Source: Parapedobacter koreensis (GTDB lineage Bacteria > Bacteroidota > Bacteroidia > Sphingobacteriales > Sphingobacteriaceae). Taken from it: a stretch of 64,000 nt of DNA. The translations under genes and the position numbers were made by a program. Below, in pieces: positions 42,870 to 50,990 of the stretch. The stretch is from the NCBI RefSeq assembly GCF_900109365.1, contig NZ_FNZR01000002.1, positions 1 to 64,000 on the forward strand, read 5' to 3'. Positions within the stretch are counted from its first letter, which is position 1. Each line of letters opens with the position of its first letter. The notes beneath the pieces are model-generated. The model worked only from the letters and a program-made list of their open reading frames with translations, was not told where the DNA came from and searched no databases.

Positions 42870-44291
42870 CTAAAAGCTGAATAGCAATGGATAAATCTCC
42901 TCAATGGAGGTATGCCCTGCTGCAAACAGCGAAAATGCGTTTTCTGCCAGTGTCTTAATATTCATCTCGGCGAGGTTTTGCTGGATATCGTATTCATTGC
43001 GCTTGATCTTCTCGGCCAAGGCGCGGTCTATCGGGATAATTTCGTACACGGCGGCACGCCCGCGGTACCCGGTATGGTGGCACTGATCGCACCCCTTTGG
43101 TAGGTGATGGCTACTAACGGCCTTATACGGGATAAAATTGCGGGGATACAGCGCCTCGTCGAAAGCCTCCTCTTGCTTGCATGCCGGGCAAAGCAGCCGC
43201 ACCAACCGCTGCGCGACGGTAGTATTGAGCGTATTGGCCAGCAGAAACGGAGGGATACCCATATCGATGAGCCTCGATACGGTGCCCCAGGCCGAATTGG
43301 TATGGATAGTGGAGAGCACCAGGTGGCCCGTAAGGGATGCCCTGATGGCCATGGCAGCGGTATCTACATCGCGTATCTCACCCACCATGATGACGTCTGG
43401 ATCCTGCCGCAAAAACGTGCGCAAAGCCGAAGCGAACGTAAGTCCAATACTTTCCTTGAGCTGCACTTGATTGATGCCCTCCAATGTGTATTCAATCGGG
43501 TCTTCGATGGTGAGGATATTCCGCGTCTCTTTATTCAGCAGCTTCAGCGTGGCGTATAGCGTGGTCGTCTTACCCGATCCGGTGGGGCCACTGATGAGTA
43601 CCATGCCATTGGGCCGCTGCACCCCTTCGAGGTAATGCCGTAAATCCTGCGGCGAAAAGCCCAGCGTATCCAACGAAATATTCGTGGCGTCGTTGTTCAG
43701 CAGGCGGAGTACCACCTTCTCCCCGTGCAACGTGGGAAGTATGGACACCCGGATATCAAACTTGTACTGCCCATTGTCAAAATTGATACGCCCATCCTGG
43801 GGCAGCCGCTTCTCGGCGATGTCCAGGCCCGACAGGATTTTGATTTTATTGATGACAGCGGGATAGGCGGTTTTTTCCAGCCGGTACCGCTCGATCATCT
43901 GCCCATCGATACGGATACGCACCCGGCAGCGCTCTTCATAAATCTCCAGGTGGATATCGCTGCTTTTGAGGCGGCGCGCTTCGGCAATCAAATCGCCAAG
44001 GAAATCTGCCGACTCGCCTAAATGTGCTCCGGCATTGGCGGACGGCTCCGCGTCCTCCCGCAGGTAATATTTATTGAGGTACTTGGTGATAATGCCCTGC
44101 GGAAGCGTCTCCATGGTTATCCCTATGCCGGTGAGCAGCTCCAATTCTTCACTCACTTGCCGCAGATCCGTATCACGATCGGTATAACACAGCAGGTAAC
44201 CATCCAGCTGCTGGGGGATGATGCGGTAATGCCAAGCTTGCTGGGCATTTATTAATTTCAGATCGGCAAGGTTTAGGTCGAGTTCTTCCAT
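42870..44291 (-). CDS. GspE/PilB family secretion or pilus ATPase
   Basis: 473 aa. A short N-terminal N1-like domain is followed by the nucleotide-binding core: Walker A GPTGSGKTTTLYA near 235, Asp box (LTIEDPIEYTLEGINQV), Walker B DPDVIMVGEIRD near 300 and the His box (LTGHLVLSTIHTNSA). A tetracysteine zinc site (CPACKQE ... CDQCHHTG) lies near 370-405. It is the hexameric motor that drives pseudopilus assembly. Last gene of the operon pilin-peptidase-ATPase. The N-terminal domain is shorter than in proteobacterial GspE. Confidence 0.93.
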   Translation of the reverse strand: MEELDLNLADLKLINAQQAWHYRIIPQQLDGYLLCYTDRDTDLRQVSEELELLTGIGITMETLPQGIITKYLNKYYLREDAEPSANAGAHLGESADFLGDLIAEARRLKSSDIHLEIYEERCRVRIRIDGQMIERYRLEKTAYPAVINKIKILSGLDIAEKRLPQDGRINFDNGQYKFDIRVSILPTLHGEKVVLRLLNNDATNISLDTLGFSPQDLRHYLEGVQRPNGMVLISGPTGSGKTTTLYATLKLLNKETRNILTIEDPIEYTLEGINQVQLKESIGLTFASALRTFLRQDPDVIMVGEIRDVDTAAMAIRASLTGHLVLSTIHTNSAWGTVSRLIDMGIPPFLLANTLNTTVAQRLVRLLCPACKQEEAFDEALYPRNFIPYKAVSSHHLPKGCDQCHHTGYRGRAAVYEIIPIDRALAEKIKRNEYDIQQNLAEMNIKTLAENAFSLFAAGHTSIEEIYPLLFSF

Positions 44292-44302
44292 TGGCTATGT
44301 AA

Positions 44303-44809
44303 CTATTGAATAACATGTAAGACATCGATATCGATGTACAACTGCCTGCCCCAATGGACATAATCTGCCAATAACACCATGGCCAACAACGCAGCCTGCC
44401 CGCCCGCCAAGGGGATATTTTTCATCCGGCACCCCACCGCAATGGCCAGCAACGTGGCCAGCAGTACAATGATGAGGCTCACCACGTAAAACAGGATGAA
44501 ATTGACCGTGGAAAAGCAGCACGTCAATACCGCGAAAAAGGCCACATCACCCCAACCCAGCCACTGCTCGCCGTGCATCAGCCATTTTTTGCGCTTTCCA
44601 TACAGCAAGATGTTCAGCACACAAAGCTGAATGACGACAATGATTAAATTGGTGAGGATGAACGCCAGGGAAAACACCTGAAGCATGATTGAATGGGCAA
44701 TGGCCAATACCGCAAGCAGCGGGAATATCCAAACGTATACCGCTCGGTGTGTGAAATCCTGCCACACGACCAAGGCTAATATGCCAATGACCATTGCCCA
44801 AAGTACCAT
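44303..44809 (-). CDS. type IV prepilin peptidase-like membrane protein (A24)
   Basis: 168 aa, five or six transmembrane helices. Both catalytic aspartates of A24 peptidases appear: D in VVWQDFTHRAVYVW and D in LGWGDVAFF. It lacks the N-terminal methyltransferase/zinc region of PilD, as is common in Bacteroidota. It would cleave the leaders of the pilins encoded at 44814-45245 and 46842-47695. The ATG at 44809 follows the pilin stop by 4 bp. Confidence 0.75.
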   Translation of the reverse strand: MVLWAMVIGILALVVWQDFTHRAVYVWIFPLLAVLAIAHSIMLQVFSLAFILTNLIIVVIQLCVLNILLYGKRKKWLMHGEQWLGWGDVAFFAVLTCCFSTVNFILFYVVSLIIVLLATLLAIAVGCRMKNIPLAGGQAALLAMVLLADYVHWGRQLYIDIDVLHVIQ

Positions 44810-44813
44810 CACC

Positions 44814-45245
44814 TCAATCTTTTGTCACCTCGCGGAGATTCTTATCCTGATCAATCTCCCACACATTGTATACCCCATTGCCATTGAAATCTACCACAGC
44901 CGTAGCACGGGCCACGAAATCACCCGTGCCGGCGTGTACCATCTCCACACGGTAATTGGCCTGCCCGCCGTCGCTGACGAGCTTCTCCTGCTCGAATCCG
45001 ATATCTTCAAGGTTGGCACTGTAGGTTGAACGTTCGTAAAACTGGTTTTTCTGCAGTGTATATACATGCTGCAGCTGGCCTTTGGCCTCCGTGCTTTTGG
45101 CCTTGGTGATGAGCGGCATAAGATTGGGCAGTGCCAATAGAATGATGATACCGATGATGACCAGCACCACCAACACTTCGGTAAGCGAGAAAGCCCGGAG
45201 TTTTCTGCGCATCCAAATAGGCTTCGGTTTGTTCATAAAGTTCAT
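44814..45245 (-). CDS. major pseudopilin, GspG/PilA-like
   Basis: 143 aa with a class III signal: basic leader WMRRKLRA, then FSLTEVLVVLVIIGIIILLA with Glu at +5. Cleavage would follow Ala, where most pilins have Gly. The C-terminal domain has the GspG-like DFNGNGVYNVWEIDQDKN acidic segment that suggests calcium binding. First gene of its operon, divergent from the minor pilin operon with element copy 5 between them. Confidence 0.87.
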   Translation of the reverse strand: MNFMNKPKPIWMRRKLRAFSLTEVLVVLVIIGIIILLALPNLMPLITKAKSTEAKGQLQHVYTLQKNQFYERSTYSANLEDIGFEQEKLVSDGGQANYRVEMVHAGTGDFVARATAVVDFNGNGVYNVWEIDQDKNLREVTKD

Positions 45246-45296
45246 GTAGATTTTATAAGATAATTAAAGCAAACATATCGGTACGGCCAATAAATA

Positions 45297-45324
45297 GCAA
45301 TACCCATTTTGGTGTATTTTTGCA
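45297..45324 (+). repeat. 27-bp direct repeat, right copy
   Basis: GCAATACCCATTTTGGTGTA then TTTTTGCA, one extra T relative to the copy at 42825-42851. With its partner it brackets exactly the pilin-peptidase-ATPase operon. TATTTTTG also fits a plus-strand -7 box. Confidence 0.7.
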
Positions 45325-45372
45325 GTTTCCACACTTTGGAAATCATTCCGTAGCGTTTACTGCCTTGGCAAA

Positions 45373-45443
45373 ATTAAGCAGGGAATCGATTGCCTATGAT
45401 TCGTTTTGGCTATAAATTTGATAGGCATAGGCTATAAATTTAA
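45373..45443. promoter_or_regulatory. shared intergenic element, copy 5 of 5
   Basis: GAATCGATTGCCTATGATTC then GTTTTGGC and two TATAAATTT repeats 22 bp apart; the last repeat diverges after TATAAATTT. It lies 66 bp upstream of the plus-strand gene at 45510 and 127 bp from the pilin start, linking the pilus module to the RHS and fibre-like operons. Confidence 0.6.
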
Positions 45444-45509
45444 CAGGTCGTGCCTCGCGGCTATGTTTTTCCGTTCGATTTACATACTTTCACCGATGTA
45501 ATCAAACGG

Positions 45510-46826
45510 ATGCAAAAACAACCTACATACCTCCGGGCCGGAGCTTTGCTCTTTGCACTTTTGATAGCCGTCATCATCGGGGTGATGACGGCCGGTTTGC
45601 TCTTGCTCCTCCAGTACCATCGCCAGTATGCGGCGCATACCCTCCGGCAAGAACGGCTGCAGCGGCACCTGGCCTCGGCAACAAACCTGCTGCTCACCAG
45701 CGAACCTGTGGAAGGCGGAGATACCGTGATCAGGAGCCTTTTTGACGATGGGCGGGATACCGTAGCGCTCGTCCGTAGACCTTGGGGGGTATTCGACGTG
45801 GGCCTCGCCTACGCTTACGATACGCGGGACACGCTGGCTAACGCATTCCTGATGGGACGCATACTTACCGCCACCGAACGGTATGCGCTTTTTCTCGCGG
45901 ATGAATACCGGCCGCTATCGATATCGGGCAAGACCCGCATCCACGGGGATGCTTTCCTGCCCGAAGCGGGTATCCGCAAGGCCTACATCGAAAACCAGGC
46001 CTATGCCAGCGAAGAGGTAATCTACGACGGAGCTATCCGGCATAGCACCACCGAACTGCCTGCGCTGAACAGCGCCATACTCGGCCGGCTGGCTCCGTAC
46101 CTGCAACATGATGATACAACGGAATGGAAACGTGCCGCTGAAGATTGGTATGGCATGGATGCCAGCGATTCGTTGGCTCAGCTTTTTGCAAATACGCCAC
46201 GGCTGCTTTATAGCCGGGATAGCATCACCATCCGCGGAATGCCAATCACCGGCCAGGTACTGCTGGTGGCTGATAGCTTGATATCCGTATCGGCAGATGC
46301 GGTGCTGGACAACGTGCTATTATTTGCACCGCATATCCGGTTTGCAGATGGATTCAGCGGACGCTTGCAGGCGTTCGCACGTGATTCGCTCGTCGTGGGA
46401 CGCGGATGTGCCTTCGCATACCCTTCGGTGCTGGGGCTCGTAAACATCCCGAAGGATAGCTTGATCCATGAATTCCAGCCGATGATAACCATCGATAGCG
46501 CCAGCGTGGTCAACGGATTGGTGTTTTCACACTTTCCGGGCAGCGAACAGCTCCTGGCCAACATCAAGCTGGCTAAGGAGACCACCGTAAACGGGCAGGT
46601 ATACGCGGATGGCTTGCTGGAATTGCGGGGCACCGTAAAGGGCATCACGCTGTGCCGGAGATTTACCCTGCAAACACCTTCCAGCTTGTATGAAAATTTT
46701 GTGCTGGGTGGGGTGATGGATTATACCCGCCTATCGCCCCATTATGCGGGCAGCCCGCTGCTGAATACCGGAAGGCAGGGCAAGGTGCTGGAATGGCTGG
46801 ATAAAAAACGAAATGAAACAAACTAA
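45510..46826 (+). CDS. membrane-anchored protein of the pilus/secretion module
   Basis: 438 aa from the ATG at 45510. A basic start (MQKQPTYLRAG) and one transmembrane helix (about 12-35, LLFALLIAVIIGVMTAGLLL) are followed by a large extracytoplasmic domain. The second half has repeating short beta turns (ITGQVLLVADSLISVSADAV, VNGQVYADGLLELRGTVKGI) like bactofilin/polymer-forming beta-solenoids. Topology is PilX/GspK-like, but no pilin cleavage motif is present. Probably a structural platform or tip-complex subunit. It heads the plus-strand operon with two pilins and GspF. Confidence 0.65.
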   Translation: MQKQPTYLRAGALLFALLIAVIIGVMTAGLLLLLQYHRQYAAHTLRQERLQRHLASATNLLLTSEPVEGGDTVIRSLFDDGRDTVALVRRPWGVFDVGLAYAYDTRDTLANAFLMGRILTATERYALFLADEYRPLSISGKTRIHGDAFLPEAGIRKAYIENQAYASEEVIYDGAIRHSTTELPALNSAILGRLAPYLQHDDTTEWKRAAEDWYGMDASDSLAQLFANTPRLLYSRDSITIRGMPITGQVLLVADSLISVSADAVLDNVLLFAPHIRFADGFSGRLQAFARDSLVVGRGCAFAYPSVLGLVNIPKDSLIHEFQPMITIDSASVVNGLVFSHFPGSEQLLANIKLAKETTVNGQVYADGLLELRGTVKGITLCRRFTLQTPSSLYENFVLGGVMDYTRLSPHYAGSPLLNTGRQGKVLEWLDKKRNETN

Positions 46827-46841
46827 GGACACAACACGCCA

Positions 46842-47201
46842 ATGGCTGCTCCGCTTATAGCTCATCGCCTGAAGGCATCCACATTGGTGGAGGTGCTGGT
46901 AGCATTGGTGATCATCACCTTGGTAATGGCCATCGCTGCCACGCTGTATGCGAAGATGGGGCTCAATAGGCCGGATAACTTGGTAAACTTGCAGCTGGAG
47001 CTGAAAGCTATCGCCGCGGAGGCTAAGCGCAATAGGCGCTATGATGCTGGACACTACCAGCTGGACAATGGTGTGCGCATCGACAAGGAGGTAACACCAT
47101 ACCAAACCGACACGCTGCTGCTGTTGCTGGAACTGAAAGCTTATAAACAAGGAACCGGGGAAGTGGCGGTATACCGCGAAATCATCATCAAAGACCAATG
47201 A
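46842..47201 (+). CDS. minor pseudopilin
   Basis: 119 aa with a type IV pilin leader: HRLKAS then TLVEVLVALVIITLVMAIAA, Glu at +5 relative to cleavage after Ser/Ala. A short globular part follows with few distinguishing features. Probably GspI/H-like, needed to start the pseudopilus. It overlaps the next pilin gene by 4 bp (ATGA). Confidence 0.78.
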   Translation: MAAPLIAHRLKASTLVEVLVALVIITLVMAIAATLYAKMGLNRPDNLVNLQLELKAIAAEAKRNRRYDAGHYQLDNGVRIDKEVTPYQTDTLLLLLELKAYKQGTGEVAVYREIIIKDQ

Positions 47202-47695
47202 CGACTTGCAAACATAGGCTTCGGGCATTCACCATCGTGGAAACCATGGTGGCACTGGTGCTTACCGCACTGGCTATCTCCTTTGTATACGCGGCGATAC
47301 GCTACGTCCAGCGGCAGCGCGATACGCTCTCGGGCCAATTGGATCGCTACGGGGAATTCAATAGGCTGCATGGGGCATTGCAGGCGGATGCTGACGACGC
47401 TGATGAAATCCGATACAATGCCGATGGCATCGATTTTTACAGGGACCATCGGGCTATCCAATACCTCGTATCGGATTCGCTATGCATTCGGCACGAAGGC
47501 ATCGTAGCGGATACATTTCGCATCCGGGTGGATAGCGTTGGCTGCTGGTTTGCTGGCCAAAGGCTGGAAACTGCCGGGCAGTTGGCCGACCAAGGGGTGC
47601 TTTCGGTGGCTATCGCCGATAGGCCGCTGACCATCACGGTAAGCAAATGGTATGATGCGGCTACATTAATTCAACTCACACAACCCACGGAATGA
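47198..47695 (+). CDS. minor pseudopilin
   Basis: 165 aa. Leader KHRLRA then FTIVETMVALVLTALAISFV with Glu at +5 gives a clear prepilin signal. The globular part is mostly beta (IQYLVSDSLCIRHEGIVADT, DRPLTITVSKWYDAATLIQL) and is GspJ-like in length and position. Coupled by 4-bp overlaps on both sides to the preceding pilin and to gspF. Confidence 0.8.
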   Translation: MTTCKHRLRAFTIVETMVALVLTALAISFVYAAIRYVQRQRDTLSGQLDRYGEFNRLHGALQADADDADEIRYNADGIDFYRDHRAIQYLVSDSLCIRHEGIVADTFRIRVDSVGCWFAGQRLETAGQLADQGVLSVAIADRPLTITVSKWYDAATLIQLTQPTE

Positions 47696-48855
47696 GCAAC
47701 GGGATCGATATCAAGAAAATCAAGGTGGCAGCGACACCTGCGGCAGCGACCACCACATCTGCCGGACAGCGCAACACGCCGAAACTTGCGGCATGGCTAA
47801 CCAAGGACTATACGCTATTCTCGCCTTTTGGCGACAAGCAAAAGGAGTCGCTTTACCATGAACTGGGCATCTTGCTACAGGCTGGCATAGACCTGAAGGC
47901 CGCTTTTGATATGCTCATCAGCCAGCAGCAAAATAAGAAAAATGCGGCGATGCTCACCGAAGTGCAGTCCGCGGTAGTGCAGGGCAGCTCGCTTTCGGCA
48001 GCTATGCAGCAGCACAAGCCTTTCACCCCGTATGAATACCACAGCGTGCAGATTGGGGAGGAAACGGGCAAAATCGCGGCCGTGCTGCAAGACCTTGCCC
48101 GGTTTTTCCGCAAACGCCTTAAACAGAAGCGCCAGATCACCAGCGCCCTCACCTACCCCTTCATCGTGATGCTCACGTCATTCGGTGCCATCTTTTTTAT
48201 GATGAACTTCATCGTGCCGATGTTTGCTGATATCTTCCAGCGCTCGGGCAATGCATTGCCGCCCATCACCCAGCTTATCGTATCCGTATCGGAAGTTTCG
48301 CGCAATTATGCACCGCTGATAATCCTTGCGCTGGCGGCGCTTAGCATGTGGCTGTACCTCCGGCGCAACAACGCTTGGAACCGCCGCTGGACGGCCTGGC
48401 TGATGATTCGCCTGCCAGTATTCGGAGGAATGATCCGGAAGGTATACGTGGCTCGCTTCTGCAATTCGATGGCATTGCTCACCGGCTCGAAGATTCCGCT
48501 GATTCGTGCGCTACAGCTTTGCCGCCAGATGGTGGGCTTCTACCCCATTGAGCACTCGCTCATTGCGGTGGAGGATCGCGTGATGCATGGCCATCCGCTC
48601 CACAGCAGCCTCGCAGCTTTCCCGATATATGACACCAAACTGGTGTCTCTCGTGAAGGTGGGCGAAGAGGTAAACCAACTGGCCGATTTCTTCGGTAAGG
48701 TGGCCGACCAGTACAACGACGAGGTGGAATACCAGTCGGCCACAATAGCGGCACTGCTGGAGCCTTTGATCATTGTCTTCCTGGGATTGTTTGTGGGCCT
48801 CATCCTCATCGCCATGTACTTGCCGATGTTTCAGATGGGCGATACGTTTGGATAA
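47692..48855 (+). CDS. GspF/PilC family inner-membrane platform protein
   Basis: 387 aa. A ~70-residue N-terminal extension precedes two GspF domains. Domain 1 starts FGDKQKESLYHELGILLQAG and contains YHSVQIGEETGKIAAVLQDL. Domain 2 contains VYVARFCNSMALLTGSKIPL. Three transmembrane helices (about 155-180, 200-222, 350-375). It anchors the GspE motor to the pseudopilus. No secretin (GspD), GspC, L or M homologue is in the window, so the outer-membrane exit is elsewhere or absent. Confidence 0.92.
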   Translation: MSNGIDIKKIKVAATPAAATTTSAGQRNTPKLAAWLTKDYTLFSPFGDKQKESLYHELGILLQAGIDLKAAFDMLISQQQNKKNAAMLTEVQSAVVQGSSLSAAMQQHKPFTPYEYHSVQIGEETGKIAAVLQDLARFFRKRLKQKRQITSALTYPFIVMLTSFGAIFFMMNFIVPMFADIFQRSGNALPPITQLIVSVSEVSRNYAPLIILALAALSMWLYLRRNNAWNRRWTAWLMIRLPVFGGMIRKVYVARFCNSMALLTGSKIPLIRALQLCRQMVGFYPIEHSLIAVEDRVMHGHPLHSSLAAFPIYDTKLVSLVKVGEEVNQLADFFGKVADQYNDEVEYQSATIAALLEPLIIVFLGLFVGLILIAMYLPMFQMGDTFG

Positions 48856-49031
48856 ATCAATCGGCTGCCTCTGATTCGGTGAAATGGGTTGAGCACGATG
48901 ACATTGGCAAACTCGATTTGGTCGGTCAGCAGCTACGCATACATGGACATTACTGCACCGCCAGAATGGCGTCCCGCCGATGGTGGAAGTCACCTTTGGA
49001 AAGACAATTCGTGCTTATTGCAAAGATGCCG

Positions 49032-49039
49032 TATCTTTG
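49032..49039 (+). promoter_or_regulatory. -7 promoter box of the truncated haemoglobin gene
   Basis: TATCTTTG fits the Bacteroidota TAnnTTTG box and lies 10 bp before the ATG at 49049, implying a very short or leaderless transcript. A clean -33 TTTG box was not resolved. Confidence 0.5.
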
Positions 49040-49048
49040 TAAAGGCGA

Positions 49049-49444
49049 ATGGAAACGAAAAGCGATATTGAGACGATAGCAGACATCCAATTGCTCGTGG
49101 ATACGTTCTACGGCAATGTGCGGCTCAACCCGCTTATCGGCCCCGTGTTCGATAGTGTCATCCAAGGGCGCTGGCCCGAACACCTTGAAAAGATGTACCG
49201 CTTCTGGCAGACGGTCCTGCTTGGTGAATATACGTACCAGGGTGCTCCTTTTCCGCCTCACGCTTCCCTACCTATTGGGAAAGCGCATTTCAACGCCTGG
49301 CTTGGTTTGTGGCGCGATACCGTAGACGGCCTTTTCACGGGTGAAAAAGCGGAGGAGGCCAAGTGGCGCGCGGAAAAGATGGCAACGATGTTTTTGTCCA
49401 AAATCGAGTACTACCGAAGCCATCCGCGAAGACCATTGATCTAA
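49049..49444 (+). CDS. group III truncated haemoglobin
   Basis: 131 aa, the family size. Group III features are visible: the N-terminal helix with LLVDTFYGNVRLNPLIGPVF, WPEHLEKMYRFWQTVLLGE, the YQGAPFPPH turn and proximal His in GKAHFNAWLGLW. These single-domain haemoglobins bind O2 or NO and are thought to act in NO/redox handling; they do not transport oxygen. Monocistronic, between the pilus module and a MITE-like element. Confidence 0.92.
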   Translation: METKSDIETIADIQLLVDTFYGNVRLNPLIGPVFDSVIQGRWPEHLEKMYRFWQTVLLGEYTYQGAPFPPHASLPIGKAHFNAWLGLWRDTVDGLFTGEKAEEAKWRAEKMATMFLSKIEYYRSHPRRPLI

Positions 49445-49468
49445 TTCCAGCAATGCCACAGCCGCTTG

Positions 49469-49609
49469 GGGTGCACGACAAATTTCCGCTTATATTTTCT
49501 GCTTGTTATTTTGCAGGCCTAATGGCGTGAGCGAAGTGAGCGTTATAGCCGAAAAACAACAAGCAGAAAACAAGGTTGATTTCAGAAACCGGAAATTTGT
49601 CGTGCACCC
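49469..49609. mobile_element. 141-bp MITE-like element with perfect 20-bp TIRs and 9-bp TSD
   Basis: GGGTGCACGACAAATTTCCG (49469-49488) is the exact reverse complement of 49590-49609. Sub-terminal TTTTCTGCTTGTT/AACAAGCAGAAAA arms extend the palindrome. AGCCGCTTG flanks both ends (49460-49468 and 49610-49618) as a target duplication. There is no coding capacity, so it would be mobilised in trans by an unidentified transposase. Confidence 0.85.
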
Positions 49610-49724
49610 AGCCGCTTGCGTATTAAAGGCAATTTGCCTATATTTGTTAAATAGCTTAAAGACAAACTAACTGATTACCGCATTGTTACCTGTATTATTA
49701 TAAAACCATTAAACTAATTGTACC

Positions 49725-50843
49725 ATGAACTCACGTCGGGACTTCCTGCAAAAACTGGCTGCCTCAGCCATCGCTATGCCTTTCCTATCAGCGTATGATG
49801 CGCTTGGCAACACTGATTTCCATCTATCCGATAACCAGGGCCCGGTATTGCGGGTGGCCATCATGGGGCTTGGCGGGTATGCTTCACGGGTAGCCGAGGC
49901 GATGCAATCCTGCAAGCGGGCAAAAATAACCGGCCTCATCAGCGGCACACCGGCCAAATTGCAGGAATGGGGAGCCAAGTATAATGTTCCTGAAAAAAAC
50001 CGTTATAATTACGAAAACTTCGACAACATCAAAGATAATCCCGATATCGATGCGGTATATGTGATCACGCCAAACGCGCTCCACCACGATCAGGTAATCC
50101 GTGTAGCCAAGGCGGGCAAACATGCCATCAGCGAAAAACCGATGGCCCTCAATGCCAAGGAAGGACAGGAGATGGTAGATGCGTGCGCAAGCGCCGGGGT
50201 GAAACTCCTGGTGGGCTACCGCATGCATTTCGAGCCCAAGACGCTTGAAGTGATACGGATGCGGCAAGCGGGCGAGCTGGGGAAAATCCTGTTTTTCCAG
50301 GGACAATGCGGTTTCCGTATCGGCGATCCCAGCCAGTGGCGGCTCAACAAAGCACTGGCTGGAGGTGGCTCAATGATGGATATTGGCATCTATGCAATAA
50401 ATGGCGCCCGCTATATGGTGGGCGAAGAACCCGTGTGGGTGACCGCACAGGAAACCAAGACGGATACCATCAAATTCAAGGAAGGTGTGGACGAGACCAT
50501 CCAGTTCCAACTGGGCTTCCCAAGCGGGGCGGTGGCGTCTTGCTTATCTACCTACAACATGAACTACCTCGACCGCTTCTTCCTCAACGGCGAAAAGGGG
50601 TTTGCGGAGTTGCAGCCGTCTACCGGGTATGGGCCCATCAAAGGCCGCACCAATAAGGGCGAACTCACCCAACCGCATGAGACACATCAAACCCGGCAAA
50701 TGGATGAAATGGCAGGTATTATTCTCGATGGCAATAAACCTGTAGTGCCCGTAGATGGGCTGGAAGGTGTAAGGGATCTGAAAATCATTGATGCCATCTA
50801 TGCGGCGTGCGCAAGCGGCCAACGACAGGATCTCAATACTTAA
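49725..50843 (+). CDS. Gfo/Idh/MocA family oxidoreductase, Tat-exported
   Basis: 372 aa. Twin-arginine signal MNSRRDFLQKLAASAIAMPF, so export to the periplasm already folded with NAD(P). Rossmann motif AIMGLGGYASRVAEAM near 45-60, catalytic EKPMALNAKEG near 140, and the C-terminal GFO-like domain (GGGSMMDIGIYAINGARYMV). Substrate is probably a sugar or sugar acid; glucose-fructose oxidoreductase-like in size. Monocistronic with a strong terminator at 50871. Confidence 0.92.
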   Translation: MNSRRDFLQKLAASAIAMPFLSAYDALGNTDFHLSDNQGPVLRVAIMGLGGYASRVAEAMQSCKRAKITGLISGTPAKLQEWGAKYNVPEKNRYNYENFDNIKDNPDIDAVYVITPNALHHDQVIRVAKAGKHAISEKPMALNAKEGQEMVDACASAGVKLLVGYRMHFEPKTLEVIRMRQAGELGKILFFQGQCGFRIGDPSQWRLNKALAGGGSMMDIGIYAINGARYMVGEEPVWVTAQETKTDTIKFKEGVDETIQFQLGFPSGAVASCLSTYNMNYLDRFFLNGEKGFAELQPSTGYGPIKGRTNKGELTQPHETHQTRQMDEMAGIILDGNKPVVPVDGLEGVRDLKIIDAIYAACASGQRQDLNT

Positions 50844-50870
50844 AAAACGTTTCCCAAAAGTATTTACGTT

Positions 50871-50930
50871 GGGCTGACAATCCATAAATTGTTTTACTAC
50901 AGTAACTTATGGATTTCCAGCCCTTTTTTA
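50871..50930 (+). terminator. rho-independent terminator after the oxidoreductase gene
   Basis: GGGCTGACAATCCATAA (50871-50887) pairs with TTATGGATTTCCAGCCC (50907-50923) and is followed by TTTTTTA. Confidence 0.9.
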
Positions 50931-50960
50931 TTTCACGGTATAGTATTAAACAAGTGTTTT

Positions 50961-50980
50961 AATTAAACGTTTGTTTAATT
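50961..50980. promoter_or_regulatory. TetR-type operator
   Basis: AATTAAAC-GTTT-GTTTAATT, a perfect 8-bp inverted repeat with 4-bp spacer, 11 bp before the tetR ATG. It overlaps a TAATTTTG -7 box (50976-50983), so binding would block the operon promoter: autoregulation of tetR and the efflux genes. Confidence 0.7.
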
Positions 50981-50990
50981 TTGTGCCGTT

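Larger units (their letters stand above)
45246..45509. promoter_or_regulatory. divergent promoter region of the pilus/secretion module
   Basis: 264 bp between the pilin operon (minus) and the minor-pilin/GspF operon (plus). Contains the right copy of the 27-bp repeat (45297-45324) and shared element copy 5 (45373-45443). It must carry both divergent promoters. Confidence 0.55.
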
